DNA of 64,000 bases from Paenibacillus massiliensis subsp. panacisoli DSM 21345 (GTDB lineage: Bacteria > Bacillota > Bacilli > Paenibacillales > Paenibacillaceae). Under the pieces are notes generated by a model. That model worked only from the letters and a program-made list of their open reading frames with translations, had not been told where the DNA came from and did no database searches. Where the stretch lies: assembly GCF_000426545.1 (NCBI RefSeq), contig NZ_AUFO01000001.1, forward strand, positions 124,001-188,000, in the 5' to 3' direction. The position numbers and the translations under genes were made by a program. Positions within the stretch are counted from its first letter, which is position 1. Each line of letters starts with the position of its first letter. Shown here in pieces: positions 27,225 to 37,213 of this stretch.

Positions 27225-29192
27225 GTGAAGGTCTCCAATGTTAGACTAAGAAAAAGATTGTTATGGACGCTGGCGGGGTTATTGATCCTGTTCGCGTCCT
27301 TGCTGATTCGACTTGCTTATGTTCAGTTGGGCATGGGAACAGAACTGGCAGCGAAGGCTGAAGATTCCTGGAGGCGCAATATCGTCTTTGCAGCCAAGCG
27401 AGGCCAAATTGTAGACAGGCAGGGCACAGCTCTTACGTATAATATTACTTCGCCTACGGTTATCGCAATCCCGGTGCAGGTGAAGGACCCGGAGCAGACG
27501 GCGAAGAAGCTGGCTCCTATCCTGGAGATGAGCGAAGAGAGCGTATATAAGCTGATAACTAAGAGACAATCAAGCCAAAAACTACAGCCCGGTGGCCGGA
27601 AAATTACGATGGAGAAAGCTCAACAAATTCGTGATTTAAGGCTGCCGGGTATCGTTGTTACAGAGGATAACAAGCGCTTTTACCCATTCGGTGATCTGGC
27701 GGCCCACATTCTGGGCTTCACTGGTATTGACAATCAAGGCCTTACAGGGGTAGAGCAGCGCCATAATGAACGGCTACAGGGGATCGATGGTAGCATTGCC
27801 TATTTGTCTGATGCGGGCGGTCGACTGATGCCTGGTTCCTCGGAGAAATATATACCGCCCAAGGAAGGGCTGAAGCTGCAGCTCACCATTGATAAGTCCG
27901 TTCAGTCGATCATGGAACGTGAGCTGGATCAGGCCATGGTGAAGTTTCAGGCTGCCTCAGCCCTGTCTATTGCGATGGACCCGAAGACAGGAGAGATTCT
28001 GGCGATGGCTAGTAGACCTGGATACGAGCCTTCTCTTTACAAGCAATATGAGCCGGAAGTGTACAATCGCAATCTGCCCATCTGGATGACTTATGAACCA
28101 GGCTCTACCTTCAAAATCATTACACTGGCATCTGCGCTGGAAGAAAAGAAAGTGAATTTGAAGAATGACCACTTCTTCGATCCGGGCTATGTTGAGGTGG
28201 CAGGTGCACGACTGCGCTGCTGGAAGAAGGGTGGTCATGGTAGCCAAACGTTCATGCAGGTCGTCGAGAACTCCTGTAACCCTGGCTTTGTCGCTCTCGG
28301 TCAAAGGCTGGGTAAGGATACATTGTTTAAGTACATTCGTGACTTCGGATTTGGCAGCAAGACAGGTATTGATATGAGCGGTGAAAGTAACGGAATTCTC
28401 TTTAAGCCAGCTCAGGTAGGTCCGGTGGAGCTTGCTACTACCTCTTTTGGACAGGGGGTGTCTGTAACCCCAATCCAACAAATCACAGCTGTATCGGCAG
28501 CTATTAATGGTGGAAATCTCTATAAGCCGCACATTGCAAAGGCTTGGATCCATCCAGAGACCGGAGAGGTACTGGAGAGCATCGAGCCCGAGCTGGTCCG
28601 CAAGGTCATATCGGAGGATACTTCTCGACAGGTACGGGAGGCTCTGGAGAGTGTAGTAGCCAAGGGAACAGGCCGCCCAGCTTTTATTGATGGATACCGT
28701 GTTGGCGGCAAGACGGGGACCGCGCAAAAGGTAGTCAATGGACGGTATTCTACTTCGGAGCATATCGTATCCTTTATAGGCTTCGCTCCAGCAGATGACC
28801 CGCAAATTGTAGTCTATACGGCTGTCGATAATCCGCTTGGGATTCAATTTGGTGGTGTTGTAGCCGCTCCAATTGTGCAAAATATTCTTGAGGATGCTCT
28901 GCACGTAATGAAGGTTCCACCACGGGAGCAGCAAATACCAAAGCAATATAAATACGGCGAGACGCCAATGGATACAGTACCGAATCTGGTTGGAGCTTCT
29001 GTTCAGGATCTCTATGAGGAGCTGAACATGAACTTCATGCTCGTCAAATCAGGCTCTGGGAATACTGTCATCAGCCAATCCCCGAAAGCCGGCTCAAGAG
29101 TCGAGAGAGGCTCGACCATTCGCATCTATATGGGGCAACATGCTGATGAGCATTCTGGCGAATCTGGTGACGAATCTGGAAAGGAAGATTGA
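27225..29192 (+). CDS. spoVD: Stage V sporulation protein D (class B penicillin-binding protein)
   Basis: A 655-residue transpeptidase that builds spore cortex peptidoglycan in the mother cell, partnered by SpoVE. The start GTG at 27225 lies six bases after GGGGAGGG, and the product begins MKVSNVRLRKRLL as in known SpoVD; the frame itself opens at 27198. Motifs: S294-TFK, S350-CN and K496-TG. One PASTA domain follows near 585-640 (MDTVPNLVGASVQD), then a short acidic tail. A mother-cell (sigma-E) promoter is expected in the 134-base spacer, but I could not place one convincingly. Confidence 0.93.
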   Translation: MKVSNVRLRKRLLWTLAGLLILFASLLIRLAYVQLGMGTELAAKAEDSWRRNIVFAAKRGQIVDRQGTALTYNITSPTVIAIPVQVKDPEQTAKKLAPILEMSEESVYKLITKRQSSQKLQPGGRKITMEKAQQIRDLRLPGIVVTEDNKRFYPFGDLAAHILGFTGIDNQGLTGVEQRHNERLQGIDGSIAYLSDAGGRLMPGSSEKYIPPKEGLKLQLTIDKSVQSIMERELDQAMVKFQAASALSIAMDPKTGEILAMASRPGYEPSLYKQYEPEVYNRNLPIWMTYEPGSTFKIITLASALEEKKVNLKNDHFFDPGYVEVAGARLRCWKKGGHGSQTFMQVVENSCNPGFVALGQRLGKDTLFKYIRDFGFGSKTGIDMSGESNGILFKPAQVGPVELATTSFGQGVSVTPIQQITAVSAAINGGNLYKPHIAKAWIHPETGEVLESIEPELVRKVISEDTSRQVREALESVVAKGTGRPAFIDGYRVGGKTGTAQKVVNGRYSTSEHIVSFIGFAPADDPQIVVYTAVDNPLGIQFGGVVAAPIVQNILEDALHVMKVPPREQQIPKQYKYGETPMDTVPNLVGASVQDLYEELNMNFMLVKSGSGNTVISQSPKAGSRVERGSTIRIYMGQHADEHSGESGDESGKED

Positions 29193-29194
29193 TT

Positions 29195-30682
29195 ATGCAG
29201 TTACAATTTCTGGCCTCAGCTATAGCAACAGCCCGCATTATTGGTGATGGAAATGTCGAGTGTCAAGGCATACAGGCAGACTCACGCCTCGTTCAGCCAG
29301 GAGATCTCTTCCTGTGCCTTCCTGGCTTCACGGTAGATGGGCATGATTATGCGGCACAGGCTGTCAGTAAGGGAGCATCAGCATTAGTCGTCGAGCGTGA
29401 ACTGGATATCGAGGTTCCGCAACTGCTAGTCAAAGATGCTCGCCTTGCGATGGCGATCCTGTCAAACCAATTATTTGCATCACCCAGTCATCAGTTGAAT
29501 ATGATTGGCATTACAGGTACTAATGGCAAGACAACAACCTCTTACTTAATTGAGAAAATACTACAAGACTCTGGAGTGCCTACAGGACTGATTGGTACCA
29601 TCCAGATGCGTTACAATGGCAAGACTGTGCCGATGTCTGGAACAACACCTGAAGCGGTGGATCTTCAGAAAAAGCTGCGGTTAATGGTAGACGAGGGAGT
29701 GAAGTCCTGTGTTATGGAAGTGTCCTCCCACGCGCTTGAGCAAGGCAGAGTCAAGGGGACGGACTTCCGAATAGCTGTTTTCACCAATCTTACACAGGAT
29801 CATTTGGACTATCACCATACGATGGAGCAGTATCGTGATGCGAAGGCGCTTTTGTTTTCTAGATTGGGAAATGCCTACAGTGAAGACCCGAATAGTCGAA
29901 AGTATGCTGTCCTGAATGCAGACGACCCAGCTTCTGAATATTATAGCAAGGCTACTGCTGCAGAAGTAATTACATACGGATTGGAACAAGGCGCTGATGT
30001 CAGAGCATCACAAATTGCGATCACCGCCAAGGGAACTTCTTTTCATGTAAGCACATTTAGGGGAGAAGCAGACATACAACTGCGGATGGTTGGGAAATTC
30101 AACGTGTATAATGCCCTTGCAGCGATTGCAGCAACCCTGCTGGAAGGTGTTCCATTAGAGCAAATTCGCAAAAGTCTTGAATCTGTTCCCGGGGTTGATG
30201 GCAGGGTAGAGGCAGTAGAAGCCGGGCAATCGTTTGCAGTCATTGTTGATTATGCCCACACGCCAGATGGTCTCGAGAATGTCCTGCGCTCCGTCAAGGA
30301 ATTCGCCAAGGGACGGATTGTATGTGTATTCGGCTGTGGTGGGGATCGGGATCGCACTAAGCGTCCATTAATGGGTGGAATCGCTGCACGCTACAGTGAT
30401 CACATATTTGTTACCTCGGATAACCCTCGCACCGAAGAGCCTGCGGCCATACTCAAAGATATTGAGCAGGGGCTGCTGGAAGCTGGGATTTCCCGGGAAA
30501 TCTACGATATGATTGAAGATCGCAGAGAAGCTATATTTAAAGCTATTGAAATGGCAAGCCCGGAAGATGTAGTATTGATTGCGGGAAAAGGTCATGAAAC
30601 GTATCAGATCATTGGTAAGACTTCTTTTGATTTTGATGATCGCATCGTGGCCAAAGAAGCGATAAGGGGCAAATTGAAGTGA
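29195..30682 (+). CDS. murE: UDP-MurNAc-tripeptide synthetase (meso-diaminopimelate-adding) MurE
   Basis: A 495-residue Mur ligase that adds the third stem-peptide residue. The ATP loop is GITGTNGKTTTS (around residues 104-115). The DNPR motif (around residue 408) is the signature for meso-diaminopimelate rather than lysine, so the wall should be A1gamma type. The TTG at 29189 overlaps spoVD; the ATG at 29195 sits seven bases after AAAGGAAG and is preferred. The 3' end overlaps murF by four bases. Confidence 0.95.
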   Translation: MQLQFLASAIATARIIGDGNVECQGIQADSRLVQPGDLFLCLPGFTVDGHDYAAQAVSKGASALVVERELDIEVPQLLVKDARLAMAILSNQLFASPSHQLNMIGITGTNGKTTTSYLIEKILQDSGVPTGLIGTIQMRYNGKTVPMSGTTPEAVDLQKKLRLMVDEGVKSCVMEVSSHALEQGRVKGTDFRIAVFTNLTQDHLDYHHTMEQYRDAKALLFSRLGNAYSEDPNSRKYAVLNADDPASEYYSKATAAEVITYGLEQGADVRASQIAITAKGTSFHVSTFRGEADIQLRMVGKFNVYNALAAIAATLLEGVPLEQIRKSLESVPGVDGRVEAVEAGQSFAVIVDYAHTPDGLENVLRSVKEFAKGRIVCVFGCGGDRDRTKRPLMGGIAARYSDHIFVTSDNPRTEEPAAILKDIEQGLLEAGISREIYDMIEDRREAIFKAIEMASPEDVVLIAGKGHETYQIIGKTSFDFDDRIVAKEAIRGKLK

Positions 30683-32082
30683 TAATTCGAACGTTAAAAG
30701 AAGTTGCCGACATGTGCGGCGGCACAGTCGTAGAGGGCTGTGCAGCGGACGCTGTGGTCCGCGGTGTATTCACCGATTCACGTACACCGGTAGAGGGAGC
30801 GCTGTTCGTTCCTCTTCAAGGAGAGAATTTTGACGGACATACCTTCGGCGAGCAGTGCTTACAGGCTGGTGCAGCTGCCTTACTGTGGCAAAAGGATCAT
30901 CCCCATATGCCGCCAGGTCCGGTCATACTGGTAGACGATACGCTTAAGGCGCTGCAGCAGCTCGCATCTGCGTATTTGAAGAGTACTCCCGCTGCAGTTG
31001 TGGGAATCACCGGCAGCAATGGGAAGACGACGACGAAGGATATGATAGAGGCGCTGCTGTCTACGAAGTACAAGGTTCATAAGACACAGGGGAATCTGAA
31101 CAATCATATAGGCCTTCCGCTTACTATTCTGCAAATGCCGGAAGATACGGACATCGCTATTCTTGAAATGGGTATGAGTGGTCGTGGAGAGATCCGTCTC
31201 CTATCCGAGCTTGCCCAGCCGGATGTGGCAGTGATTACGAATATCGGTGAGGCGCATCTGCTGCAGTTAGGCTCCCGGGAGGAGATTGCAAGAGCCAAGC
31301 TGGAGATTATAGCGGGATTGAAGCCAGGCGGTCTGCTTGTTATGGATGGAGATGAGCCGTTGCTTCCACAAGTGCTGAAGGAGGCTAATACGGAGCAGCC
31401 AGAGAACCTTCAATTGTATACGTTTGGTCGCTCTGAGAATAATGATGACTATCCGACAGCAATTACAACTCAGGAGAGGGGAATTCTCTTTACTGCACAT
31501 TCTATGGGGCAAGAAGAATTACAGCTCCCGTTACTCGGTCATCATAATGTTTTGAATACTTTGGCAGCAATAGGAGTTGCCAGACACTTTAATTTAGGGC
31601 TGTCCGAGATTCGTCAGGGATTATCTTCCTTGAAATTAACAGGAATGCGTATTGAAATACTTACAAGTAATACGGGCCTGATGGTGCTAAATGATGCTTA
31701 TAACGCTAGTCCTTCCTCCATGAAGGCGGCGATTGATACCCTGGCAGGCTATACGAGACAAGGCCGCAAGATTGCGGTATTAGGCGATATGCTGGAGCTG
31801 GGACCGCAAGAAGAGGATTATCATGCACAGCTTGGACGGTATGCTGCTGATGCCGGAGTTGCGAAGCTTTACGCGTTCGGACGCTTAGGTGCATTCATTG
31901 CACAAGGGGCGCTGGAAACGATGGCTACGGCAGATGTAGCAGCCTATACCGACAAGGACGCATTGATTAATCATTTGCTGCAGGAGCTACAGCCAGAGGA
32001 TATTGTACTGGTAAAGGCCTCACGTGGCATGAAATTAGAGATCGTTGTGAATGCATTGATCAACGCTCCGCTACAGAACTAA
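30679..32082 (+). CDS. murF: UDP-MurNAc-tripeptide:D-Ala-D-Ala ligase MurF
   Basis: A 467-residue Mur ligase that adds D-Ala-D-Ala to complete the pentapeptide. The ATP loop is VVGITGSNGKTTTKDM (around residue 110), and the NAYNASPSSMKAAID block (around residue 340) is typical of MurF. The start is GTG within the GTGA overlap with murE, implying translational coupling. Confidence 0.95.
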   Translation: MIIRTLKEVADMCGGTVVEGCAADAVVRGVFTDSRTPVEGALFVPLQGENFDGHTFGEQCLQAGAAALLWQKDHPHMPPGPVILVDDTLKALQQLASAYLKSTPAAVVGITGSNGKTTTKDMIEALLSTKYKVHKTQGNLNNHIGLPLTILQMPEDTDIAILEMGMSGRGEIRLLSELAQPDVAVITNIGEAHLLQLGSREEIARAKLEIIAGLKPGGLLVMDGDEPLLPQVLKEANTEQPENLQLYTFGRSENNDDYPTAITTQERGILFTAHSMGQEELQLPLLGHHNVLNTLAAIGVARHFNLGLSEIRQGLSSLKLTGMRIEILTSNTGLMVLNDAYNASPSSMKAAIDTLAGYTRQGRKIAVLGDMLELGPQEEDYHAQLGRYAADAGVAKLYAFGRLGAFIAQGALETMATADVAAYTDKDALINHLLQELQPEDIVLVKASRGMKLEIVVNALINAPLQN

Positions 32083-32103
32083 GGAGAAGAAAGGGGGACT
32101 ACC

Positions 32104-33072
32104 ATGGATATTCAATTGTTGCTACTTACGATCGGCGTATCATTTATACTGGCGGTGATCGCCGCCCCCCTGCTGATCCCGCTCCTGCGGCGGATGAAGT
32201 TCGGACAGCAGATACGTGATGATGGGCCACAGAGTCATCTGAAGAAGACGGGAACGCCGACAATGGGGGGCGTAGTGATTCTGCTGGCTTTTACACTGAC
32301 ATTCCTCAAATTCTCCAGTGTGAAAAACACGGATTTCTATGTATTGCTTATCGCTACACTTGGCTTTGGGCTGATTGGTTTTCTGGATGACTATATTAAA
32401 ATCGTGTTCAAACGGTCCCTTGGCCTGACACCACGTCAGAAGCTATTTGGACAGCTGTTCTTTGCAGGACTGATGTGCTGGCTGCTGATTCAAAATGGTC
32501 ATAGCACGGCTATCGCTGTTCCAGGCACTGAATGGTCCTTTGACTGGGGAGCATGGTTCTACTATCCATTCATTGTCCTCATGATGCTAGCAATCAGCAA
32601 TGCAGTTAACTTTACAGATGGTCTGGACGGGCTGCTGTCAGGTACGAGTGCCATCGCCTTTGGTGCCTATGCGGTGATTGCTATTCAAGCCACATCTTTA
32701 CCTGCGGCCATCTGTGCTGCTGCGATGATCGGTGCCGTGCTCGGCTTCTTGGTCTATAATGCGCACCCGGCCAAGGTATTTATGGGAGATACGGGATCGC
32801 TCGGGATCGGTGGGGCGATCGGCGCTATAGCCATTGTTACCAAGAGTGAGCTGCTGTTCCTGATTATTGGCGGTATATTCGTGATCGAGATGCTGTCGGT
32901 AGTCATTCAGGTAGTGTCCTTCAAGACACGGGGCAAGCGTGTATTCAAAATGAGCCCGATACACCATCACTTTGAATTATCAGGCTGGTCTGAATGGCGT
33001 GTAGTCATGACCTTCTGGGCGGTTGGTATTATACTTGCAGGAATTGGACTCTATATCAGCAAGGGGTTGTAA
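32104..33072 (+). CDS. mraY: Phospho-MurNAc-pentapeptide translocase MraY
   Basis: A 322-residue polytopic membrane enzyme that joins phospho-MurNAc-pentapeptide to undecaprenyl phosphate, making lipid I. Family marks are [10 protein letters not shown] (around residue 44), the metal-binding FLDDYIK (around residue 97), [11 protein letters not shown] (around residue 172), [10 protein letters not shown], and the cytosolic SPIHHHFE loop. About ten membrane helices. The start ATG follows AAAGGGGGACTACC. Confidence 0.96.
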   Translation: MDIQLLLLTIGVSFILAVIAAPLLIPLLRRMKFGQQIRDDGPQSHLKKTGTPTMGGVVILLAFTLTFLKFSSVKNTDFYVLLIATLGFGLIGFLDDYIKIVFKRSLGLTPRQKLFGQLFFAGLMCWLLIQNGHSTAIAVPGTEWSFDWGAWFYYPFIVLMMLAISNAVNFTDGLDGLLSGTSAIAFGAYAVIAIQATSLPAAICAAAMIGAVLGFLVYNAHPAKVFMGDTGSLGIGGAIGAIAIVTKSELLFLIIGGIFVIEMLSVVIQVVSFKTRGKRVFKMSPIHHHFELSGWSEWRVVMTFWAVGIILAGIGLYISKGL

Positions 33073-33075
33073 TTA

Positions 33076-34497
33076 ATGAATCATCCACATACCTATCAAG
33101 ACCAGCAGGTCGTTGTGCTTGGACTGGCCAAAAGTGGCGTGCAAGTAGCCAAAGCCTTGCATCGCGCCGGTGCGATTGTAACTGCAAGTGACATGAAGGA
33201 GAGAGAACAGTGTCCCGAAGCCTCGGAATTAGAGGCTTTGGGAATTTCCGTTTTATGCGGAGGACATCCGGAGGGATTGATTAACTCTGACATTCAGCTG
33301 GTGGTCAAGAATCCAGGCATTCCTTATACAGCTCCGCCTGTACAGCAGGCGTTGGAGCTTGGTATCGAACTGGTAACGGAGGTTGAGGTGGCATACCATC
33401 TTACCAAGGCTCCGATTATTGGCATTACAGGCTCTAACGGCAAGACTACAACTACCACATGGGTAGGTAAGCTACTGGAGGCTTCTGGTCTAAAGCCTGT
33501 AGTTGCTGGCAATATCGGGACGCCGATGTGTGAGATTGCCGAAGAGGTTACTTCAGATCAATGGATTGTTGCTGAGCTTAGCAGCTTCCAGTTGAAGGGT
33601 ACTACAGACTTCAGGCCAACTATAGCCTGCCTCTTGAATGTTGCAGAGACGCATCTGGATTACCACGGCAGCATGGAGGACTATGTTACCTCCAAGGCAC
33701 GATTGTTCCAGAACCAGCGTGACACGGATGCAGCTGTCCTGAACTGGGATGATCCGGTATGTCGGGAGTTGATTACGCATGTGCGTGGCAGGCTGTTGCC
33801 TTTCTCACGGTCCGAGCAATTGCAGGAGGGGGTGTTCGTGAACCCGCCTTATGTTGACGGTGCTGAGGATGATCTGGAGCGCAAGGTAGTGTATCGCGAC
33901 TCTACAGGACAAGAGCATAACATTATTAAGGTTAGCGAGCTTGGCATTCCAGGGGTGTTCAATGTTGAGAACGCTCTTGCTGCATGTGCTATTGCCATCG
34001 CCGCTGGTGCGAGGCTAGAGGCTCTCAGCGAGCCTTTGGCAAGCTTCCGCGGAGTGGAGCATCGTCTGGAATTCGTAGCCGAGAAGAACGGTGCAGTCTA
34101 TTATAATAACTCCAAAGCTACAAATAGCAAAGCTACACTCATGTCTCTCACATCCTTCCACCAGCCAGTTGTACTCGTTGCTGGGGGGCTTGACCGCGGC
34201 TCCGATTATATGGAGCTCCTCCCCGCCTTGCAGGAAGGCGTGAAAGGGGTCGTACTATTGGGAGAGACCAGAGAAAAGCTGGCTTCTGTCGCGAAGCTAG
34301 CAGGCATAGAACGTATAGAGATCGTCGATAATGGGGAGGATGCCGCGTCTGTCCTTGTGACGGCTGTGAACCGAGCTGCCAGTCTGGCTACTGAAGGCGA
34401 TGTCGTATTGCTGTCGCCAGCCTGCGCAAGCTGGGATATGTTCCAGTCGTATGAAGAGCGGGGACGAATTTTTAAAGAGGCGGTGCATAAATTGTAA
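33076..34497 (+). CDS. murD: UDP-MurNAc-L-alanine:D-glutamate ligase MurD
   Basis: A 473-residue Mur ligase that adds D-glutamate as the second stem-peptide residue. N-terminal Rossmann-like VVVLGLAKSGVQVAKALH, ATP loop IIGITGSNGKTTTTTWVG (around residue 113), and the C-terminal LLSPACASWDMFQSYEERG signature. The start ATG is three bases after mraY. Confidence 0.95.
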   Translation: MNHPHTYQDQQVVVLGLAKSGVQVAKALHRAGAIVTASDMKEREQCPEASELEALGISVLCGGHPEGLINSDIQLVVKNPGIPYTAPPVQQALELGIELVTEVEVAYHLTKAPIIGITGSNGKTTTTTWVGKLLEASGLKPVVAGNIGTPMCEIAEEVTSDQWIVAELSSFQLKGTTDFRPTIACLLNVAETHLDYHGSMEDYVTSKARLFQNQRDTDAAVLNWDDPVCRELITHVRGRLLPFSRSEQLQEGVFVNPPYVDGAEDDLERKVVYRDSTGQEHNIIKVSELGIPGVFNVENALAACAIAIAAGARLEALSEPLASFRGVEHRLEFVAEKNGAVYYNNSKATNSKATLMSLTSFHQPVVLVAGGLDRGSDYMELLPALQEGVKGVVLLGETREKLASVAKLAGIERIEIVDNGEDAASVLVTAVNRAASLATEGDVVLLSPACASWDMFQSYEERGRIFKEAVHKL

Positions 34498-34547
34498 GTA
34501 GGGGGGTGGATAAGCCCCTACTTATGGTGCAAGGGGTGGCCTCCTAT

Positions 34548-35645
34548 ATGAAGCAATCGCGTCCGGCTCCGGATTTATGGATGTTCGTCTGCATTATTGC
34601 CCTGCTTGCGATCGGCCTTGTGATGGTGTATAGCGCCGGCGCAGTGTTGGCTTTTCGTGAATATGGAGATTCCTATTATTTTGTCAAACGCCAGCTGCTA
34701 TTCGCCTCGCTTGGTCTGATCGCGATGTGGTTCACGTCAAGAATGGATTATCGGCTGTGGGGACAACTCGCGAAGCCCATGCTTCTGGTCTGCTTTCTGC
34801 TATTGCTTGCAGTTTTGATTCCGGGCATTGGAGTCGTGCGGGGAGGAGCTCGAAGCTGGCTAGGCATTAGTTCCTTCGGCATTCAACCTTCCGAGTTCAT
34901 GAAGCTTGGGATGATCGTGTTTTTGGCGCGCTGGCTGAGCCGGCCTGGCTATAACATTACATCCTTCACTAAAGGACTACTCCCACCTATGGGCCTTGCA
35001 GGCCTTGCCTTTGGTCTTATCATGCTTCAGCCTGATCTGGGCACAGGCACGGTTATGCTGGGTGCGTCCATGCTGATTATTTTTGCTGCAGGGGCAAGTC
35101 TCAAGCAGCTTGGTTGGCTGGCGCTTGGCGGTGTGGCCGGTTTTGCAGCATTAATTGCTGCAGCGCCGTATCGTCTGAAGCGGATTACGGCTTTCCTGGA
35201 CCCATGGTCCGATCCGCTGGGTGCGGGGTATCAGATTATTCAATCTTTATATGCCATCGGTCCTGGTGGACTGGGGGGACTCGGATTGGGTATGAGTCGG
35301 CAGAAGTACAGTTATGTGCCCGAGCCACAGACAGATTTTATTTTTTCAATACTTTCAGAAGAGCTGGGCTTCATTGGCGGCTGTATCGTTATTTTACTGT
35401 TTCTGATGCTGATATGGCGGGGCATGCGAACAGCGATGACTATTCAGGATACATTCGGGAGTCTGCTGGCTGTTGGAATTGTCGGGATGGTCGCGGTCCA
35501 GGTCGTGATTAACATAGGCGTCGTCATCGGACTCATGCCCGTAACAGGGATCACACTACCGTTAATCAGCTATGGCGGCTCTTCTTTGACCTTGATGCTG
35601 ACAGCACTGGGTATATTATTAAGTCTATCACGTAATACGAGGTGA
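34548..35645 (+). CDS. spoVE: SEDS family peptidoglycan glycosyltransferase SpoVE/FtsW type
   Basis: A 365-residue SEDS protein with ten predicted membrane helices. The position between murD and murG, presence of SpoVD upstream, and length match SpoVE (B. subtilis 366) rather than the longer FtsW. SEDS marks: AGAVLAFREYGDSYYFVKRQ, FGIQPSEFMKLGMIVFLARWLS, QPDLGTGTV, and EPQTDFIFSILSEELGFIG with the catalytic Asp region. Starts at 34506 (GTG) and 34524 are possible; AAGGGGTGG before the ATG at 34548 decides. It polymerises lipid II with a class B PBP. Confidence 0.9.
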   Translation: MKQSRPAPDLWMFVCIIALLAIGLVMVYSAGAVLAFREYGDSYYFVKRQLLFASLGLIAMWFTSRMDYRLWGQLAKPMLLVCFLLLLAVLIPGIGVVRGGARSWLGISSFGIQPSEFMKLGMIVFLARWLSRPGYNITSFTKGLLPPMGLAGLAFGLIMLQPDLGTGTVMLGASMLIIFAAGASLKQLGWLALGGVAGFAALIAAAPYRLKRITAFLDPWSDPLGAGYQIIQSLYAIGPGGLGGLGLGMSRQKYSYVPEPQTDFIFSILSEELGFIGGCIVILLFLMLIWRGMRTAMTIQDTFGSLLAVGIVGMVAVQVVINIGVVIGLMPVTGITLPLISYGGSSLTLMLTALGILLSLSRNTR

Positions 35646-35649
35646 TCTC

Positions 35650-36765
35650 ATGCGAGTGGTGTTAAGCGGCGGCGGGACTGGAGGACATATCTACCCGGCG
35701 ATTGCTGTAGCCCGACAGATTGAAGAGGAATTTCCAGATGCGGAGTTCCTGTATATTGGCGGCAAACGGGGGCTGGAAAGCAAGCTGGTTCCCCAGGAAA
35801 AAATAGATTTTGAGGCGATCGATATTACAGGCTTTCGCCGGAGCTTGTCTTTTGAAAATGTAAAAACAATTATGCGCTTCTTCCAAGGAGTACGGACTTC
35901 AAAGGCTCTGCTGCGCCAATTCAAGCCGGATGTCGTTATCGGCACGGGTGGCTATGTGTGTGGTCCGGTGGTATATGCAGCAGCGAGACTCGGCATTCCT
36001 AGCATGATTCATGAGCAAAATGCCATCCCTGGATTAACCAATTCATTCCTGAGCCGCTATGCAGATACGGTAGCTGTAAGCTTTGAAGGCTCTGAACGAG
36101 CTTTTCCAAAAGCCAAGCATGCGGTCTATACCGGTAATCCACGTGCAACTACTGTACGACATGCCAACAGGGACCGTGGCTTTGCTACGCTGGGACTCCC
36201 GATGGAAAGTTCTGTGGTGCTCGTGGTTGGAGGCAGCAGAGGTGCCAAGGCGATTAATGACGCCATGATTGACATGGCTCCGCAACTTTCGAAATTGAAG
36301 GACGTACATTTTGTTTATGTAACGGGTGAAAGCTACTTCGAACGCACGACAGAGCAAGTACGCAGCAAGATTGGTTCTCTTCCTAATTATGTGCATATTC
36401 TTCCTTATATCCATAATATGCCGGAGGTGCTCGCCTGCACTTCCTTGATTGTGAGTAGGTCAGGGGCATCATTTTTGTCGGAGATTACCTCATTGGGTAT
36501 CCCGTCCATTCTCATTCCATCGCCAAATGTGACGAATAATCATCAGGAGGCGAACGCACGCAGACTGGAGGAGGAAGGGGCGGCTGTCATGATCCGTGAG
36601 CCAGAGCTTACGGGCAAGAAGCTATTCGATGAGATCGCGGATATCATGCACAATGCTGACAGACGGGCTCACATGTCGACGGCCTCCGCTACCTTGGGCA
36701 AGCCGGATTCTGCTGAGGTGCTGGTACAGGAGCTGGTGAGAATAGCAGGGAAGACAAGGAACTAA
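35650..36765 (+). CDS. murG: UDP-GlcNAc:lipid I N-acetylglucosaminyltransferase MurG
   Basis: A 371-residue GT28 enzyme that makes lipid II at the inner membrane face. N-terminal SGGGTGGHIYPAIAVA (around residue 5) binds the lipid diphosphate, GGSRGAKAIND starts the second Rossmann domain, and VVSRSGASFLSEI plus PSPNVTNNHQEANAR bind UDP-GlcNAc. The start ATG follows GAGGTGATCTC and is four bases after spoVE. The dense operon is interrupted after this gene. Confidence 0.95.
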   Translation: MRVVLSGGGTGGHIYPAIAVARQIEEEFPDAEFLYIGGKRGLESKLVPQEKIDFEAIDITGFRRSLSFENVKTIMRFFQGVRTSKALLRQFKPDVVIGTGGYVCGPVVYAAARLGIPSMIHEQNAIPGLTNSFLSRYADTVAVSFEGSERAFPKAKHAVYTGNPRATTVRHANRDRGFATLGLPMESSVVLVVGGSRGAKAINDAMIDMAPQLSKLKDVHFVYVTGESYFERTTEQVRSKIGSLPNYVHILPYIHNMPEVLACTSLIVSRSGASFLSEITSLGIPSILIPSPNVTNNHQEANARRLEEEGAAVMIREPELTGKKLFDEIADIMHNADRRAHMSTASATLGKPDSAEVLVQELVRIAGKTRN

Positions 36766-37213
36766 ATACAGACTTGGGCGGTTGTCACACGTGGCGTCAT
36801 CCTGTCATAAGATACCTTATACATTGTGACCACCACCCGGGCTGCCGGCTAACGCCCGACCTTTAGATCTCCGCCATGCTCAATCGGATGGGGAAACAGC
36901 TGACAGTTCCTGGACACAGATGAACGCTGTTCTCGGCACAGCCTTCTCTGGCTTCTGTTTGGACGGGGCACCAGTAAGCTACGCTGATAAGAGAACGCGG
37001 ATAAAAGCCGGACCCAGGGTCAGATGTGTCCATACAACTCAGTCCATTGAGGCTGTGCTGCGCCAAAGCGATAATTTACACCGGGCTAGCGACAGCAGAG
37101 GACGTGCTTACCCTTTTGCAGCATATTCAAAGCAAATATCATCTCATGCCGGCATTCTCCTTGAGCCGGAGTAACCTCGTGGTGGGTGAGCGGTAGAACT
37201 CGGAGGTGATACA
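36766..37213 (+). other. 448-base gene-free gap with strong inverted repeats between murG and murA
   Basis: B. subtilis has murB here; this region has none. A large stem pairs GGGCGGTTGTCACA (36776-36789) with TGTGACCACCACCC (36825-36838) with two mismatches, enclosing a small TAAG-ATAC-CTTA hairpin. CGGGC/GCCCG (36838-36858) forms a second, overlapping stem. The only sizeable plus-strand ORF (36920-37174, 84 codons) has no recognisable motif, no good start site and odd composition, so I do not call it. A structured regulatory RNA or gene remnant is possible. Confidence 0.45.

Noticed and set aside
27957..28946. 329-codon minus-strand frame inside spoVD
   Set aside because: Antisense shadow of a strongly coding gene, with no start site and unlikely amino-acid content.
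36920..37174. 84-codon plus-strand ORF in the murG-murA gap
   Set aside because: No ribosome site, no motif, and an Arg/Ser/His/Cys mix like noncoding sequence. The region is better explained by inverted repeats.
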